From Zoogloea sp. (GTDB lineage: Bacteria; Pseudomonadota; Gammaproteobacteria; Burkholderiales; Rhodocyclaceae): DNA of 43,449 nt. The position numbers and the translations under genes were made by a program. Where the stretch lies: assembly GCF_030157465.1 (NCBI RefSeq), contig NZ_JAOAUU010000112.1, positions 1-43,449 of the forward strand, read 5' to 3'. This document shows positions 35,936-43,449 of this stretch, piece by piece; the first letter of the stretch is position 1; the number at the start of each line of letters is the position of its first letter. Below the pieces are notes generated by a model that saw only the letters and a list, made by a program, of their open reading frames with translations, searched no databases and was not told the origin of the DNA.

Positions 35936-38668
35936 ATGGCCGAAACAAAATCCACCTGTTGTTACTGCGGCGTTGGCTGCGGTGTTGTGATCGAACACGA
36001 AGCAGGCCGCATCACCAGCGTGAAGGGCGATCCCGATCACCCTGCCAACTTCGGCCGCCTCTGCACCAAGGGCGCCACCCTGCACCTTTCTGCCGCCCCC
36101 GAAACCCTGGCCACCCGCGCTCTTTACCCCGAGCAGCGCGCCAGCCGCGACGAGCCCCTCCAGCGCGTGAGCTGGGACACGGCGCTCGATACCGCCGCCG
36201 AAAAATTCGCCGCAATCATCAAGGAACACGGCCCGGACGCCGTCGCGATCTACGGCGCCGGCCAGCTCCTCACCGAGGATTACTACGTCTTCAACAAGCT
36301 GATGAAAGGCCTCATCGGCAGCAACAACCTCGACACCAACTCGCGTCTGTGCATGTCCAGCGCGGTGGCCGGCTACAAACTCAGCCTGGGCGCCGACGCC
36401 CCGCCGTGCAGCTACGAGGACATCGCCCACACCAAAGCCCTTTTCATCACCGGCAGCAACACTGCCTTCGCGCACCCGATCGCCTTCCGCCGCGTCGAGG
36501 ACGCCAGGAAGGCCAACCCGGACATGAAGCTGGTGGTCATCGACCCCCGCCGCACCGACACCGCCGAAGCCGCCGATCTCCACCTCGCCCTCCTGCCCGG
36601 CACCGACATCGCCCTCTACAACGCGATGCTCCACGTGATGCTGTGGGAAGGCTGGATCAACCGTGATTACGTCGAAGCTCACACCGAAGGCTTCGATGCG
36701 CTCAAGAAAATCGTCCGCGAATACTCGCCGGCCATGGCCGCCACGATCTGCGGGCTCGACAAAAAAGCCATCGAACAGGCGGCACAGCTCTTCGCCACCT
36801 CACCGGCAACGATGTCGATGTACTGCCAGGGGCTCAACCAGTTCTCCTTCGGCACCCACAACAACTCGGCACTCATAAACCTGCACCTGGCCACCGGCCA
36901 AATCGGCAAGCCTGGTGCCGGCCCCTTCTCCCTTACCGGCCAGCCCAACGCCATGGGCGGCCGCGAAGTGGGTGGCCTCGCAAACCTGCTCTCCGCCCAC
37001 CGGGACATGGCCAACCCGGCCCATCGCGCCGAAGTCGCCGCCCTGTGGGGCATCGACAGCGTGCCTGAAGCCCCCGGCAAGAGCGCCGTCGAACTTTTTC
37101 AGGCGCTCAAGTCCGGCGAGGTCAAGGCGGTGTGGATCGCCTGCACCAACCCGGCCCAGTCGATGCCGGACCAGACCCTGATCGACGAAGCCCTCAAAAC
37201 CGCTGAATTCGTCATCGTGCAGGAAGCCTTCGGTCACACCGAAACCTGCCGCTACGCCGACCTCCTCCTGCCCGCCAGCACCTGGGGCGAAAAGGACGGC
37301 ACCGTCACCAATTCGGAGCGCGCCATCAGCCGCGTGCGTTCAGCCGTGCCCGCGCCGGGCGAAGCCCGCCACGATTGGGCGATCGTGGTGGACTTCGCCC
37401 GGCGTCTGGGCGCCCACCTCGGCAAACGCGAGCTTGCCGCGCGGATGTTTCCCTACGCCAGCCCCGAGGAAATCTGGAACGAACACCGGGAATCCACACG
37501 CGGCCGCGACCTGGACATCACCGGCCTCAGCTACGCCCTGCTCGAAAACACCGGCCCGCAACAATGGCCCTTCCCGGAAGGAGCCGGCCACGGCAAGGTC
37601 AGGCTCTACGAAGACGGCCTCTTTCCGACGCCATCGGGCCGCGCCCGCTTCGTCGTTACCGAACACCGGATCACCGCAGAATCCCCCAGCGCCCGTTACC
37701 CCCTCCACCTCAACACCGGCCGCCTGCGCGACCAGTGGCACGGCATGAGCCGCACCGGTCTCGTGGCCCGCCTTTACAGCCACGAAGCCGAGCCCCTGCT
37801 TCACATGCACAAGGACGACATGGAGCGGCGCAAGCTTGGCGACGGCGACCTGGTCAAGGTGAAGAGCAAGCGTGGCAGCGTGGTTGTGAAAGCCCAGCAA
37901 TCCACCAGCCTGCGCCCGGGCCAATGCTTTCTGCCGATGCACTGGGGCGGCAACGCGATGGGTGGGCTGGGTATCAACGTGCTGCTGCCGGGCGACTTCG
38001 ACCCCTACTCAAAACAGCCGGAGCTCAAGCACGCAGCGGTGCAGGTTGAAAAATACAGCGCCGGGAAATCGCTGGTGGCCATGCGCCGTAGCGAGGCCGA
38101 CGCCGATGGAAAACTCCAGCCCAATCCGCATGAAGTCATGGCTCGCCTACGCCAATGGCTGCCCCGCTTCCCCTACGCCAGCCTGACCCTGGCCGGACGC
38201 AGCGCACCCGTGGTCGTGCTGAAAGCCCGCGGTGACGATCTCGCCCCGGAGCTGATCGAAGCCCTCGACCGCGACCTCTCCCTCGACGACCCGACCCAGG
38301 TACTTTCCTACCAGGACAGCCGACGGGACATCGCCAAACGGGCGCGCGTGGACGGCGATTCGCTCTCGGCCGTGCGCCTGGCAGGCGAAACAAAGGCCGC
38401 CGAATGGCTGGCCGACCTGATGGTGCAGGGTCACTCTGCCACCGCGGTGCGGCCGTGGCTGCTGGCACCGCTCACGCAGCCGCCAGCCGGCCAGTCGGCA
38501 CGCGGCAAGGTCATCTGCAACTGCTTCGACGTGGCCGAGGACGAGATTGTCGAGGCATTCCGGGCAGGAGAATCCCTTGACGGCCTGCAGGCCCGCACCC
38601 GGTGCGGCACCAACTGCGGCTCCTGCGTCCCCGAGCTGAAGCGGCTTCGGCAAAGTGTGAACCACTGA
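35936..38668 (+). CDS. nasA: Assimilatory nitrate reductase catalytic subunit
   Basis: 910 residues, cytosolic molybdopterin oxidoreductase. The N-terminal [4Fe-4S] motif uses Cys8, Cys11, Cys15 and Cys43 (CCYCGVGCG, RLCTKG). The middle carries the bis-MGD region (NTGRLRDQWHGMSRTG near residue 590), and the last ~55 residues form a BFD-like [2Fe-2S] domain (Cys861, Cys863, Cys890, Cys894). This set, without a twin-arginine signal, is NasA rather than respiratory NarG/NapA or formate dehydrogenase. It reduces nitrate to nitrite for assimilation. The ATG at 35936 follows AAAGGAG; an in-frame extension to 35846 would cross the promoter and is rejected. NtrC/sigma-54 control is strongly suggested upstream. 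Nitrite reductase genes are not adjacent. Confidence 0.93.
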   Translation: MAETKSTCCYCGVGCGVVIEHEAGRITSVKGDPDHPANFGRLCTKGATLHLSAAPETLATRALYPEQRASRDEPLQRVSWDTALDTAAEKFAAIIKEHGPDAVAIYGAGQLLTEDYYVFNKLMKGLIGSNNLDTNSRLCMSSAVAGYKLSLGADAPPCSYEDIAHTKALFITGSNTAFAHPIAFRRVEDARKANPDMKLVVIDPRRTDTAEAADLHLALLPGTDIALYNAMLHVMLWEGWINRDYVEAHTEGFDALKKIVREYSPAMAATICGLDKKAIEQAAQLFATSPATMSMYCQGLNQFSFGTHNNSALINLHLATGQIGKPGAGPFSLTGQPNAMGGREVGGLANLLSAHRDMANPAHRAEVAALWGIDSVPEAPGKSAVELFQALKSGEVKAVWIACTNPAQSMPDQTLIDEALKTAEFVIVQEAFGHTETCRYADLLLPASTWGEKDGTVTNSERAISRVRSAVPAPGEARHDWAIVVDFARRLGAHLGKRELAARMFPYASPEEIWNEHRESTRGRDLDITGLSYALLENTGPQQWPFPEGAGHGKVRLYEDGLFPTPSGRARFVVTEHRITAESPSARYPLHLNTGRLRDQWHGMSRTGLVARLYSHEAEPLLHMHKDDMERRKLGDGDLVKVKSKRGSVVVKAQQSTSLRPGQCFLPMHWGGNAMGGLGINVLLPGDFDPYSKQPELKHAAVQVEKYSAGKSLVAMRRSEADADGKLQPNPHEVMARLRQWLPRFPYASLTLAGRSAPVVVLKARGDDLAPELIEALDRDLSLDDPTQVLSYQDSRRDIAKRARVDGDSLSAVRLAGETKAAEWLADLMVQGHSATAVRPWLLAPLTQPPAGQSARGKVICNCFDVAEDEIVEAFRAGESLDGLQARTRCGTNCGSCVPELKRLRQSVNH

Positions 38669-38728
38669 AGCTCTGGCGGCGGAAACATCCGCCGGCCTGC
38701 CGCTACGCCGGTCAGGTTGACAAGGTAG

Positions 38729-38759
38729 AAGACGCCCGATAAGCCCTATCGGGCGTCTT
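38729..38759 (+). terminator. Intrinsic terminator after nasA
   Basis: Perfect 13-bp stem AAGACGCCCGATA/TATCGGGCGTCTT with a five-base loop, 60 bases after the nasA stop; the stem ends in CTT and is followed by GCATT, a weak U-tract. The A/T ends make it partly bidirectional. Confidence 0.75.
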
Positions 38760-38786
38760 GCATTCGTGCCCCCAAGCCAGGCGCAC

Positions 38787-38820
38787 AAATAGAAAAGCCG
38801 GGCCTAAAAGACCCGGCTTT
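38787..38820 (-). terminator. Intrinsic terminator after the ACP gene
   Basis: Perfect 9-bp stem AAAGCCGGG/CCCGGCTTT (38794-38802 with 38812-38820); on the minus strand it is followed by TCTATTTG, continuing the TTT of the stem. It is 82 bases past the ACP stop and closes a monocistronic leftward transcript. Confidence 0.75.
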
Positions 38821-38901
38821 CAAAACGAGACGGCAGGCACTGCCAGTCTCCAGAACCCCGCAGGAACAAACCTGCCCCCCCGAGGTTTTCAAACGGGCCT
38901 T

Positions 38902-39150
38902 TCAGCCCAGTTTTGCATTCACGAATTCAACCAGCGAGCCCACGGACGCGAAGGTAGAACCATCGATCTCGTCATCTTCGATGACAAAACCGAAGCGCTC
39001 TTCGAAAATGTTGATCAAACCAACGACTGCCATCGAATCCAGATCTGGCAGGGCGCCCAACAGGGGCGTGTCGAGATCGAACTGGGCCGCAGCACCATCC
39101 AGATTCAAAACCTCGTCGAGAATCGACAGCACTTCCTTCTTCGTATCCAA
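38902..39150 (-). CDS. Acyl carrier protein, exosortase A system-associated
   Basis: 82 residues, acidic and helical, with the phosphopantetheine attachment serine at Ser39 in PDLDSMAVV. The start is a rare TTG (39150), chosen because GGAG stands seven bases upstream and no ATG/GTG lies near the N-terminus. It diverges from the AMP-forming ligase gene 400 bases away and is not near fatty-acid synthesis genes, so it is a dedicated carrier, most likely loaded by that ligase. Carrier proteins of this type are found in exosortase A clusters. Confidence 0.88.
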   Translation of the reverse strand: MDTKKEVLSILDEVLNLDGAAAQFDLDTPLLGALPDLDSMAVVGLINIFEERFGFVIEDDEIDGSTFASVGSLVEFVNAKLG

Positions 39151-39550
39151 AACTCACTCCAATCGGAAAAACCAAACACAAAAACCTGGAAGCAACAGCA
39201 TTCCCTGCCGCATTCCCTGCCCTGTGAAGCCTCGAAACGGCACGCCTCCATCATTATAAGCGACAAGGCCGCGTTCGGCACCGTGATCTAAGTTGCAGGC
39301 CCAGAAGCAAGCCGGATCGAGCGGAAAGAACATTTTTCATTGTTTTGCATCTTGGCCCGGCTTTCTTCAAAAAACCCCGGCAACCCTGCAGTCTGCCCCG
39401 GCCTCCAGCCTACTCCAGGGCTGCAGGCGTGAGCTTTTTTGCGTGGCACGTCACGGACCTGCGATAGACTCATGCATAGCCAAAACGCGTTAAACATCCA
39501 CGCATCAACCCTCTGCGTCCCAACAGGATCAACGAACAGTTTCAAGATCG
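39151..39550. other. Divergent control region between ACP and ligase genes
   Basis: 400 bases without a credible gene. Leftwards, a perfect TATAAT (39253-39258, listed separately). Rightwards, no clear -35/-10 or correctly spaced sigma-54 site; TGGCACG occurs at 39444-39450 but without TTGC at the right distance. Two PstI-type palindromes give a widely spaced CCTGCAG/CTGCAGG pair (39386-39426). The ligase ATG has no strong ribosome site. Confidence 0.45.
39253..39258 (-). promoter_or_regulatory. Candidate -10 element for the ACP gene
   Basis: TATAAT on the minus strand, 103 bases before the TTG start. No good -35 hexamer is found at 16-18 bases, so an activator would be needed. Confidence 0.3.
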
Positions 39551-41155
39551 ATGCCCAAGACCTCTCTCCTCCACGAACTCATCAGCGCATCGGCCGAACG
39601 GGCGCCGAGTTCGCCGGCACTCACCTCTGGCCGGGACACCCTGAGCTACCACGAACTCGACAACCAAGTGGCGGGCCTTGCAAGCGGGCTCATCGAACTC
39701 GGCATCGAGCGCGGAGAGCGCGTCGGCATCTTCCTCGACAAACGGATCGAAACCGTTGTGGCCTCGTTCGCCGCGGCGCGGGCAGGCGCCGCTTTCGTAC
39801 CGGTCAACCCCATCCTGAAATCAGAGCAGATCGGCCACATCCTGCGTGACTGCAATGCGCGAGTGCTCATCACCTCGCCGGAACGACTGCCCCTCATTAC
39901 AGGCGCCCTTGAGCACTGTCACGACCTTCGCCACGTGATTCTTACCGCGCCGTCCGCCAAGCCGGTCAATCTGCCCGGTGTCAGCATCGCGCTCTGGTCA
40001 GACCTGCTGGCCACCCCGCGCCGTGCCGGCAACCGGATCATCGACACCGACCTGCTGTCCATTCTCTACACTTCTGGCAGCACCGGTCGTCCAAAAGGCG
40101 TCGTACTGTCTCACCGCAACATGGTGGCGGGCGCAAAGAGCGTCGCAAGTTATCTGGGCAACAACCCGGATGATTCGCTACTGGCCGCGCTGCCCCTGTC
40201 CTTCGATGCGGGCTTCTCCCAGCTCACCACCGCATTTCACAGCGGCGCACGGGTCGTCCTGCTCAACTACCTTCTCCCGCAAGACGTGCTGAAGGCCGTG
40301 GTCCGTGAAAAGATCACCGGCCTGACCGCCGTGCCACCGCTCTACATTCAGCTTGCCCAGCTCAACTGGCCTGAAACCGCCACCAGCCACCTGCGCTATT
40401 TCGCGAACACCGGCGGGCGCATGCCGCTCGAAACACTCAAGACCCTGCGCGCCCAGTTGCCGCAGACCAAGCCGTTCCTGATGTACGGACTCACCGAAGC
40501 TTTCCGCGCCACCTACCTGCCCCCCGAGCAGGCCGACATTCGCCCGGACTCGATCGGCAAGGCCATTCCGGACGCCGAAGTGCTTGTCTTGCGTGACGAC
40601 GGCAGCGAGTGCGCCCCCAACGAACCTGGCGAACTCGTCCAGCGCGGCGCACACGTCGCGATGGGCTACTGGAACGATCCGGAAAAAACGGCTGAGCGCT
40701 TCAAGCCGCTTCCCGCCTCGGCCCCGGGCCGCCAGGCGGGCCTGGTACTGCCCGAAATCGCCGTCTTCTCCGGCGATACGGTCCGCCGCGATGAAGAGGG
40801 CTACCTTTATTTCATCGGACGTCGCGATGAAATGATGAAAACATCCGGCTACCGGGTGAGTCCGACCGAAGTGGAAGAGATCCTTTACGCCACCGGAAAA
40901 GTCGGCGAATGCGTGGCCTTTGGCATTCCTCATGCAACCCTCGGACAGGCAATCTGCGTGATCGCAACAGGCAAGGATGGAACACAGCTCGACCCTGCCA
41001 TCCTCCTGACAGAATGCCGCCAACGCATGCCCGCATACATGATCCCGGCAGCGATCGAAGTCCGTGAAGGCCCCCTGCCCCGCAATCCAAACGGCAAAAT
41101 CGACCGCAAGACCCTGTCCACCGAATTCGACACCGCAAACAAGGCACAGCAATGA
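39551..41155 (+). CDS. AMP-forming acyl/aminoacyl ligase, exosortase A-associated (TIGR03098 type)
   Basis: 534 residues of the adenylate-forming superfamily. Core motifs: LYTSGSTGRPKG (172-183) for ATP binding, FANTGGRMP and MYGLTEAFRATYLPP in the active site, YWNDPEKTAERF, YFIGRRDEMMKTSGYRVSPTEVE hinge region, and the catalytic C-terminal Lys516 in PNGKIDRKT. The enzyme should activate a carboxylic or amino acid as the adenylate and pass it to a thiol, here probably the divergently encoded carrier protein. Its stop overlaps the next ATG (ATGA), coupling it to the PLP decarboxylase. Substrate unknown. Confidence 0.88.
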   Translation: MPKTSLLHELISASAERAPSSPALTSGRDTLSYHELDNQVAGLASGLIELGIERGERVGIFLDKRIETVVASFAAARAGAAFVPVNPILKSEQIGHILRDCNARVLITSPERLPLITGALEHCHDLRHVILTAPSAKPVNLPGVSIALWSDLLATPRRAGNRIIDTDLLSILYTSGSTGRPKGVVLSHRNMVAGAKSVASYLGNNPDDSLLAALPLSFDAGFSQLTTAFHSGARVVLLNYLLPQDVLKAVVREKITGLTAVPPLYIQLAQLNWPETATSHLRYFANTGGRMPLETLKTLRAQLPQTKPFLMYGLTEAFRATYLPPEQADIRPDSIGKAIPDAEVLVLRDDGSECAPNEPGELVQRGAHVAMGYWNDPEKTAERFKPLPASAPGRQAGLVLPEIAVFSGDTVRRDEEGYLYFIGRRDEMMKTSGYRVSPTEVEEILYATGKVGECVAFGIPHATLGQAICVIATGKDGTQLDPAILLTECRQRMPAYMIPAAIEVREGPLPRNPNGKIDRKTLSTEFDTANKAQQ

Positions 41156-42396
41156 GCGAAGTCACGCGCCAAAAACCGGCCCATGCACCGATGGATCAGT
41201 TCCGATCCGAAGCCGGTGAATTGCTCGTCGGCGGAATACCCCTGCGACGCCTTGCAGCCCGGGTCGGCCAGACACCCTTTTACGCCTACGACCGCGCCCT
41301 GCTGACGCGCCGCGTAGCCGAACTGAGAGCCAGCCTTCCGGCAGGAATCAAAATCCACTACGCGATGAAGGCAAACCCGATGCCCGCGGTTGTCGACCAC
41401 ATGGCAAAGCTGGTCGACGGGATCGACGTGGCATCGGCAAACGAATTGAAGGTCGCGCTGGACAGCGGCGCAAACCCTCAGGAAATCAGCTTCGCCGGCC
41501 CCGGAAAACGGGTGGAAGAACTGCGTCAGGCCGTCGCCTCCGGCATCCTGATCAATATCGAATCATTCCGCGAAGTCTCCGAACTCGCCACCATCCGCCG
41601 CACGACGGGATCGACAGTCCGCGTAGCGGTGCGGGTCAATCCGGACTTCGAACTCAAGAGCTCCGGAATGAAGATGGGCGGCGGCCCAAAGCAGTTCGGC
41701 GTTGACGCAGAACAGGTGCCGGCTCTGCTCGGAAAAATAGGCGAAGCGGGCCTGTCCTTTGAAGGTTTCCACCTCTTCGCAGGCTCCCAGAACCTCCGTC
41801 CCGAAGCCATCGTCGAAGCACAACGGAAATGTTTCGATCTCGCCGTGCGCCTTGCCGAATTTGCACCATCGCCAGTCAAATTCCTTAACCTCGGAGGCGG
41901 ATTCGGCATCCCCTATTTTCCGGGCGAATCCAGGCTTGATTTAAGCAGCATCGCTACCAATCTGGAAATACTCGCCGGGGAAGCACGTGATCGACTACCC
42001 GAAGCGGAAATCGTCATTGAACTCGGTCGCTACCTTGTTGGTGAAGCTGGCGTTTACGTATGCAGTATTCTCGACAAAAAGGAATCCCGTGGGCACACGT
42101 TCCTTGTCGCCGATGGCGGACTCCATCACCACCTGTCAGCGTCGGGAAACTTCGGTCAGGTGATTCGCAAGAATTACCCTGTCGCAATCGGGGATCGCAT
42201 GGGCGAACCAATGGGCGAACCTGTATCGGTAGTCGGGCCGCTGTGCACGCCCCTCGACATACTGGCTGACAAAATGCAGCTACCGAATGCAGAGCCCGGC
42301 AACCTCGTTGTGATTTTCCAGTCAGGCGCATATGGCGCAACAGCAAGCCCAAGAGGCTTCCTGAGCCAACCGGATCTGTTGGAAGTACTCGTCTGA
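41152..42396 (+). CDS. PLP-dependent decarboxylase, exosortase A system-associated (TIGR03099 type)
   Basis: 414 residues, fold-type III (ornithine/diaminopimelate/arginine decarboxylase) family. PLP Schiff-base Lys73 is in IHYAMKANP; the glycine loop is LNLGGGFGIPY; the family Cys (Cys365) is in VVGPLCTPLD. Both barrel domains are complete. The close link to an adenylating ligase and a carrier protein suggests it decarboxylates an aminoacyl group while bound to the carrier, as BtrK does in butirosin synthesis, rather than a free amino acid. Diaminopimelate decarboxylase (lysA) is considered and thought unlikely because of the neighbours. Confidence 0.88.
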   Translation: MSEVTRQKPAHAPMDQFRSEAGELLVGGIPLRRLAARVGQTPFYAYDRALLTRRVAELRASLPAGIKIHYAMKANPMPAVVDHMAKLVDGIDVASANELKVALDSGANPQEISFAGPGKRVEELRQAVASGILINIESFREVSELATIRRTTGSTVRVAVRVNPDFELKSSGMKMGGGPKQFGVDAEQVPALLGKIGEAGLSFEGFHLFAGSQNLRPEAIVEAQRKCFDLAVRLAEFAPSPVKFLNLGGGFGIPYFPGESRLDLSSIATNLEILAGEARDRLPEAEIVIELGRYLVGEAGVYVCSILDKKESRGHTFLVADGGLHHHLSASGNFGQVIRKNYPVAIGDRMGEPMGEPVSVVGPLCTPLDILADKMQLPNAEPGNLVVIFQSGAYGATASPRGFLSQPDLLEVLV

Positions 42397-42405
42397 CGAG
42401 CAGCT

Positions 42406-42424
42406 CGCAGGAAGCTTTCCTGCG
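42406..42424. terminator. Hairpin between convergent decarboxylase and DUF3579 genes
   Basis: CGCAGGAA/TTCCTGCG, an exact 8-bp stem with a three-base loop, 10 bases past the decarboxylase stop. No T-tract on the plus strand; a weak or factor-dependent terminator. Confidence 0.4.
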
Positions 42425-42499
42425 GGCATTCAAGCGTCAAAGGCCTGGATGCCTAATCGGCGCTTGGAAAAGCACTCATAAAAGCCAATACAATTATTT

Positions 42500-42793
42500 T
42501 CAGAAAAAATAGTCGTCCGGCAACAACTCAATTTGCAAGTCATTGTCTTTGGCGAAATTCTTTAGAAAATTGTAGGCCAGAGGCTCGATGTCGTGAATCC
42601 GTGCGTCCACCAAAACCGTCTTATCGCCCTTCAGGTTACATGCGGGTCGCACATGCGGTGAATAAGTCATTCTGTTGTCAGCGCCAAAGGCCGACATTAC
42701 TCCACATAACCGATCAGCCCAGTCACTTGGCCGAAAAGTCCGGCCATCACTGGTACGCCCAACAATCACGAAGTTTTGAACTTTTTGAATCAT
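42500..42793 (-). CDS. DUF3579 family protein
   Basis: 97 residues. The pattern GRTFRPSDWADRLCGVMSAF, then YSPHVRP, and IEPLAYNFLKNFAKDNDLQIE matches the DUF3579 family, small cytosolic proteins widespread in Betaproteobacteria, without known function. The ATG at 42793 has no clear ribosome site. It is convergent with the decarboxylase gene. Base composition is more AT-rich than the genes to its left, and a transposase remnant lies upstream, so this is near an insertion boundary. Confidence 0.8.
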   Translation of the reverse strand: MIQKVQNFVIVGRTSDGRTFRPSDWADRLCGVMSAFGADNRMTYSPHVRPACNLKGDKTVLVDARIHDIEPLAYNFLKNFAKDNDLQIELLPDDYFF

Positions 42794-42964
42794 GTGCGAT
42801 GACGGGAAATAAGAAACAGATCAACCAACTTGAACCTGAAGCACCTGAAAACTTTACTTATGGCGCCAGCAGTTCAATTCTATCAGGAAACCAAGTAAGA
42901 ACCCCCAAAGCTTGCACCGCCACGAGGCAACTACGGCCAGCGCAAAGCAAGCGGTAGCTGAGCG

Positions 42965-43016
42965 GGGTTCGCCTATCCCGGGTGGGCGACTCTGGAAACT
43001 CCGTTCTGGCGAACCC
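42965..43016. repeat. 9-bp inverted repeat GGGTTCGCC/GGCGAACCC
   Basis: Exact arms at 42965-42973 and 43008-43016 with 34 bases between, at the point where similarity to a transposase (to the right) ends. It may be the footprint of a small insertion or the terminal repeat of a miniature element. Confidence 0.4.
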
Positions 43017-43299
43017 GAAGCGGACTGGCACAGGCCTCCTCCAAGGGCGCCAATGCCTGGGTTGCAGCCTGACGCCATTGGACCAGATCCGGCGGCTAAA
43101 CGCCTTGCTTCCAGCACCCGGCATTTATGCCCGCTTCATCCAGTGCCTTCGTGGTGAGAACCGCCTCAAACCGGGCTCCGCTGTCCAGCGCTCCAGCGTC
43201 GCCACGCCCCCCCCCATCTCACACGCAACAGTTCCCACTGCCGCACTCCAAAGCGGCAGCAATCTCCCAATCCTTGAAGTCCTGTCCGTATCGCAGCAC
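43008..43299 (-). pseudogene. Decayed transposase OrfA-like remnant
   Basis: Read on the minus strand from GTG at 43299 the frames carry, in order, VLRYGQDFKD, then (another frame) AAVGTVACEM and VATLERWTAE, then ARFEAVLTTKALDEAG, a stop, and VQWRQAATQALAPLEEACASP. Together these resemble the helix-turn-helix OrfA protein of a common proteobacterial insertion sequence (probably IS3-like). At least two frameshifts and an in-frame stop interrupt it, one shift near a run of nine G's, and the C-terminal part and any OrfB are missing. It is a non-functional fossil. Confidence 0.6.
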
Positions 43300-43449
43300 G
43301 TCTTTCTCTCATCATCGCCTTAAAGTTTGCAACGCCATCGAGGCGACAACTATCTAGTCGGTCCTGAAATATTCAATTCGCCGCCTTCCGCCGTCTGCCC
43401 GGTGGCCATGACCTCTCGTCGCTGACCAGTCGCCCGCGCATCCCGACCA
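43300..43449. other. Right-edge sequence, nothing assigned
   Basis: 150 bases beyond the transposase start with stops in all frames and no recognised gene; may be insertion-sequence end or further scar. The stretch 42794-42964 between DUF3579 and the repeat is likewise empty apart from the presumed DUF3579 promoter region. Confidence 0.4.

Noticed and set aside
35936-38668. Formate dehydrogenase alpha subunit
   Set aside because: The N-terminal cluster could suggest it, but the C-terminal BFD-like [2Fe-2S] domain, the central sequence and the NtrC/sigma-54 promoter fit NasA.
39444-39460. Sigma-54 promoter for the ligase gene starting at TGGCACG
   Set aside because: The -24 half is perfect but no GC occurs at the required ten-base spacing, so it should not be bound by sigma-54 properly.
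41152-42396. Diaminopimelate decarboxylase (lysA)
   Set aside because: Same fold, but the overlap with an adenylating ligase and proximity of a dedicated ACP indicate the exosortase-associated type.
42854-43124. Two overlapping ~88-codon minus-strand frames near the right edge
   Set aside because: They cross from the transposase remnant into unrelated sequence in the wrong frames and look like chance openings.

Overview
The window reads as a high-GC betaproteobacterial chromosome, most likely from the Rhodocyclales (Zoogloea/Thauera/Azoarcus type). That rests on an exosortase A (XrtA)/PEP-CTERM exopolysaccharide regulatory block, a PilS/PilR pair preceded by a PP0621-family gene, an assimilatory nitrate reductase under NtrC/sigma-54 signals, a DUF3579 gene and several c-di-GMP proteins. 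No rRNA, tRNA, CRISPR array or intact mobile element was seen.

Layout. (1) 1-8419, minus strand: sugar transferase (TIGR03013 type) -> prsK -> prsR -> prsT -> tviB-like nucleotide-sugar dehydrogenase, which runs off the left edge. The genes overlap or nearly touch, except for a terminator-like hairpin between the sugar transferase and prsK. (2) 8869-14381: Kup potassium transporter and a divergent MASE1-CHASE-PAS-GGDEF-EAL protein. (3) 14395-17644, minus: pilR, pilS and a small PP0621-family gene. (4) 17675-20712: a methionine aminotransferase-like gene divergent from mtnA plus a fuculose-phosphate-aldolase-like gene, which fits a DHAP-forming methylthioribose salvage shunt. (5) 20724-29193, plus: a large hybrid histidine kinase, an HD-GYP response regulator and a PAS-GGDEF-EAL protein, a signalling block around c-di-GMP. 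(6) 29213-33610, minus: azlD/azlC, a LEA14-like lipoprotein, two tandem beta-hydroxyacid dehydrogenases, and a two-domain protein resembling phage/contractile tail-tube proteins. (7) 33801-35702, plus: ybiB and an orphan caspase-like protease preceded by a perfect 13-bp inverted repeat. (8) 35785-38668: nasA with two NtrC-like sites and a consensus sigma-54 promoter. (9) 38902-42396: an acyl carrier protein, divergent from an AMP-forming ligase and a PLP decarboxylase of the exosortase A-associated types. (10) 42500-43449: a DUF3579 gene and a decayed transposase.

How the parts connect. Regions 1 and 9 probably serve the same XrtA-linked polysaccharide/protein-export system, although exosortase itself and PEP-CTERM substrates are not in the window. 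PrsK/PrsR should sense and drive sigma-54 transcription, the sugar transferase starts the lipid-linked glycan, and TviB supplies a uronic-type sugar. The ACP/ligase/decarboxylase trio has the same enzyme set as butirosin BtrI/BtrJ/BtrK, suggesting a decarboxylated aminoacyl group made on a carrier protein; this is the most attractive undescribed system here. The second is the tail-tube-like protein and orphan caspase on either side of ybiB. Domain and family calls come from reading the translated sequence, not from database searches.
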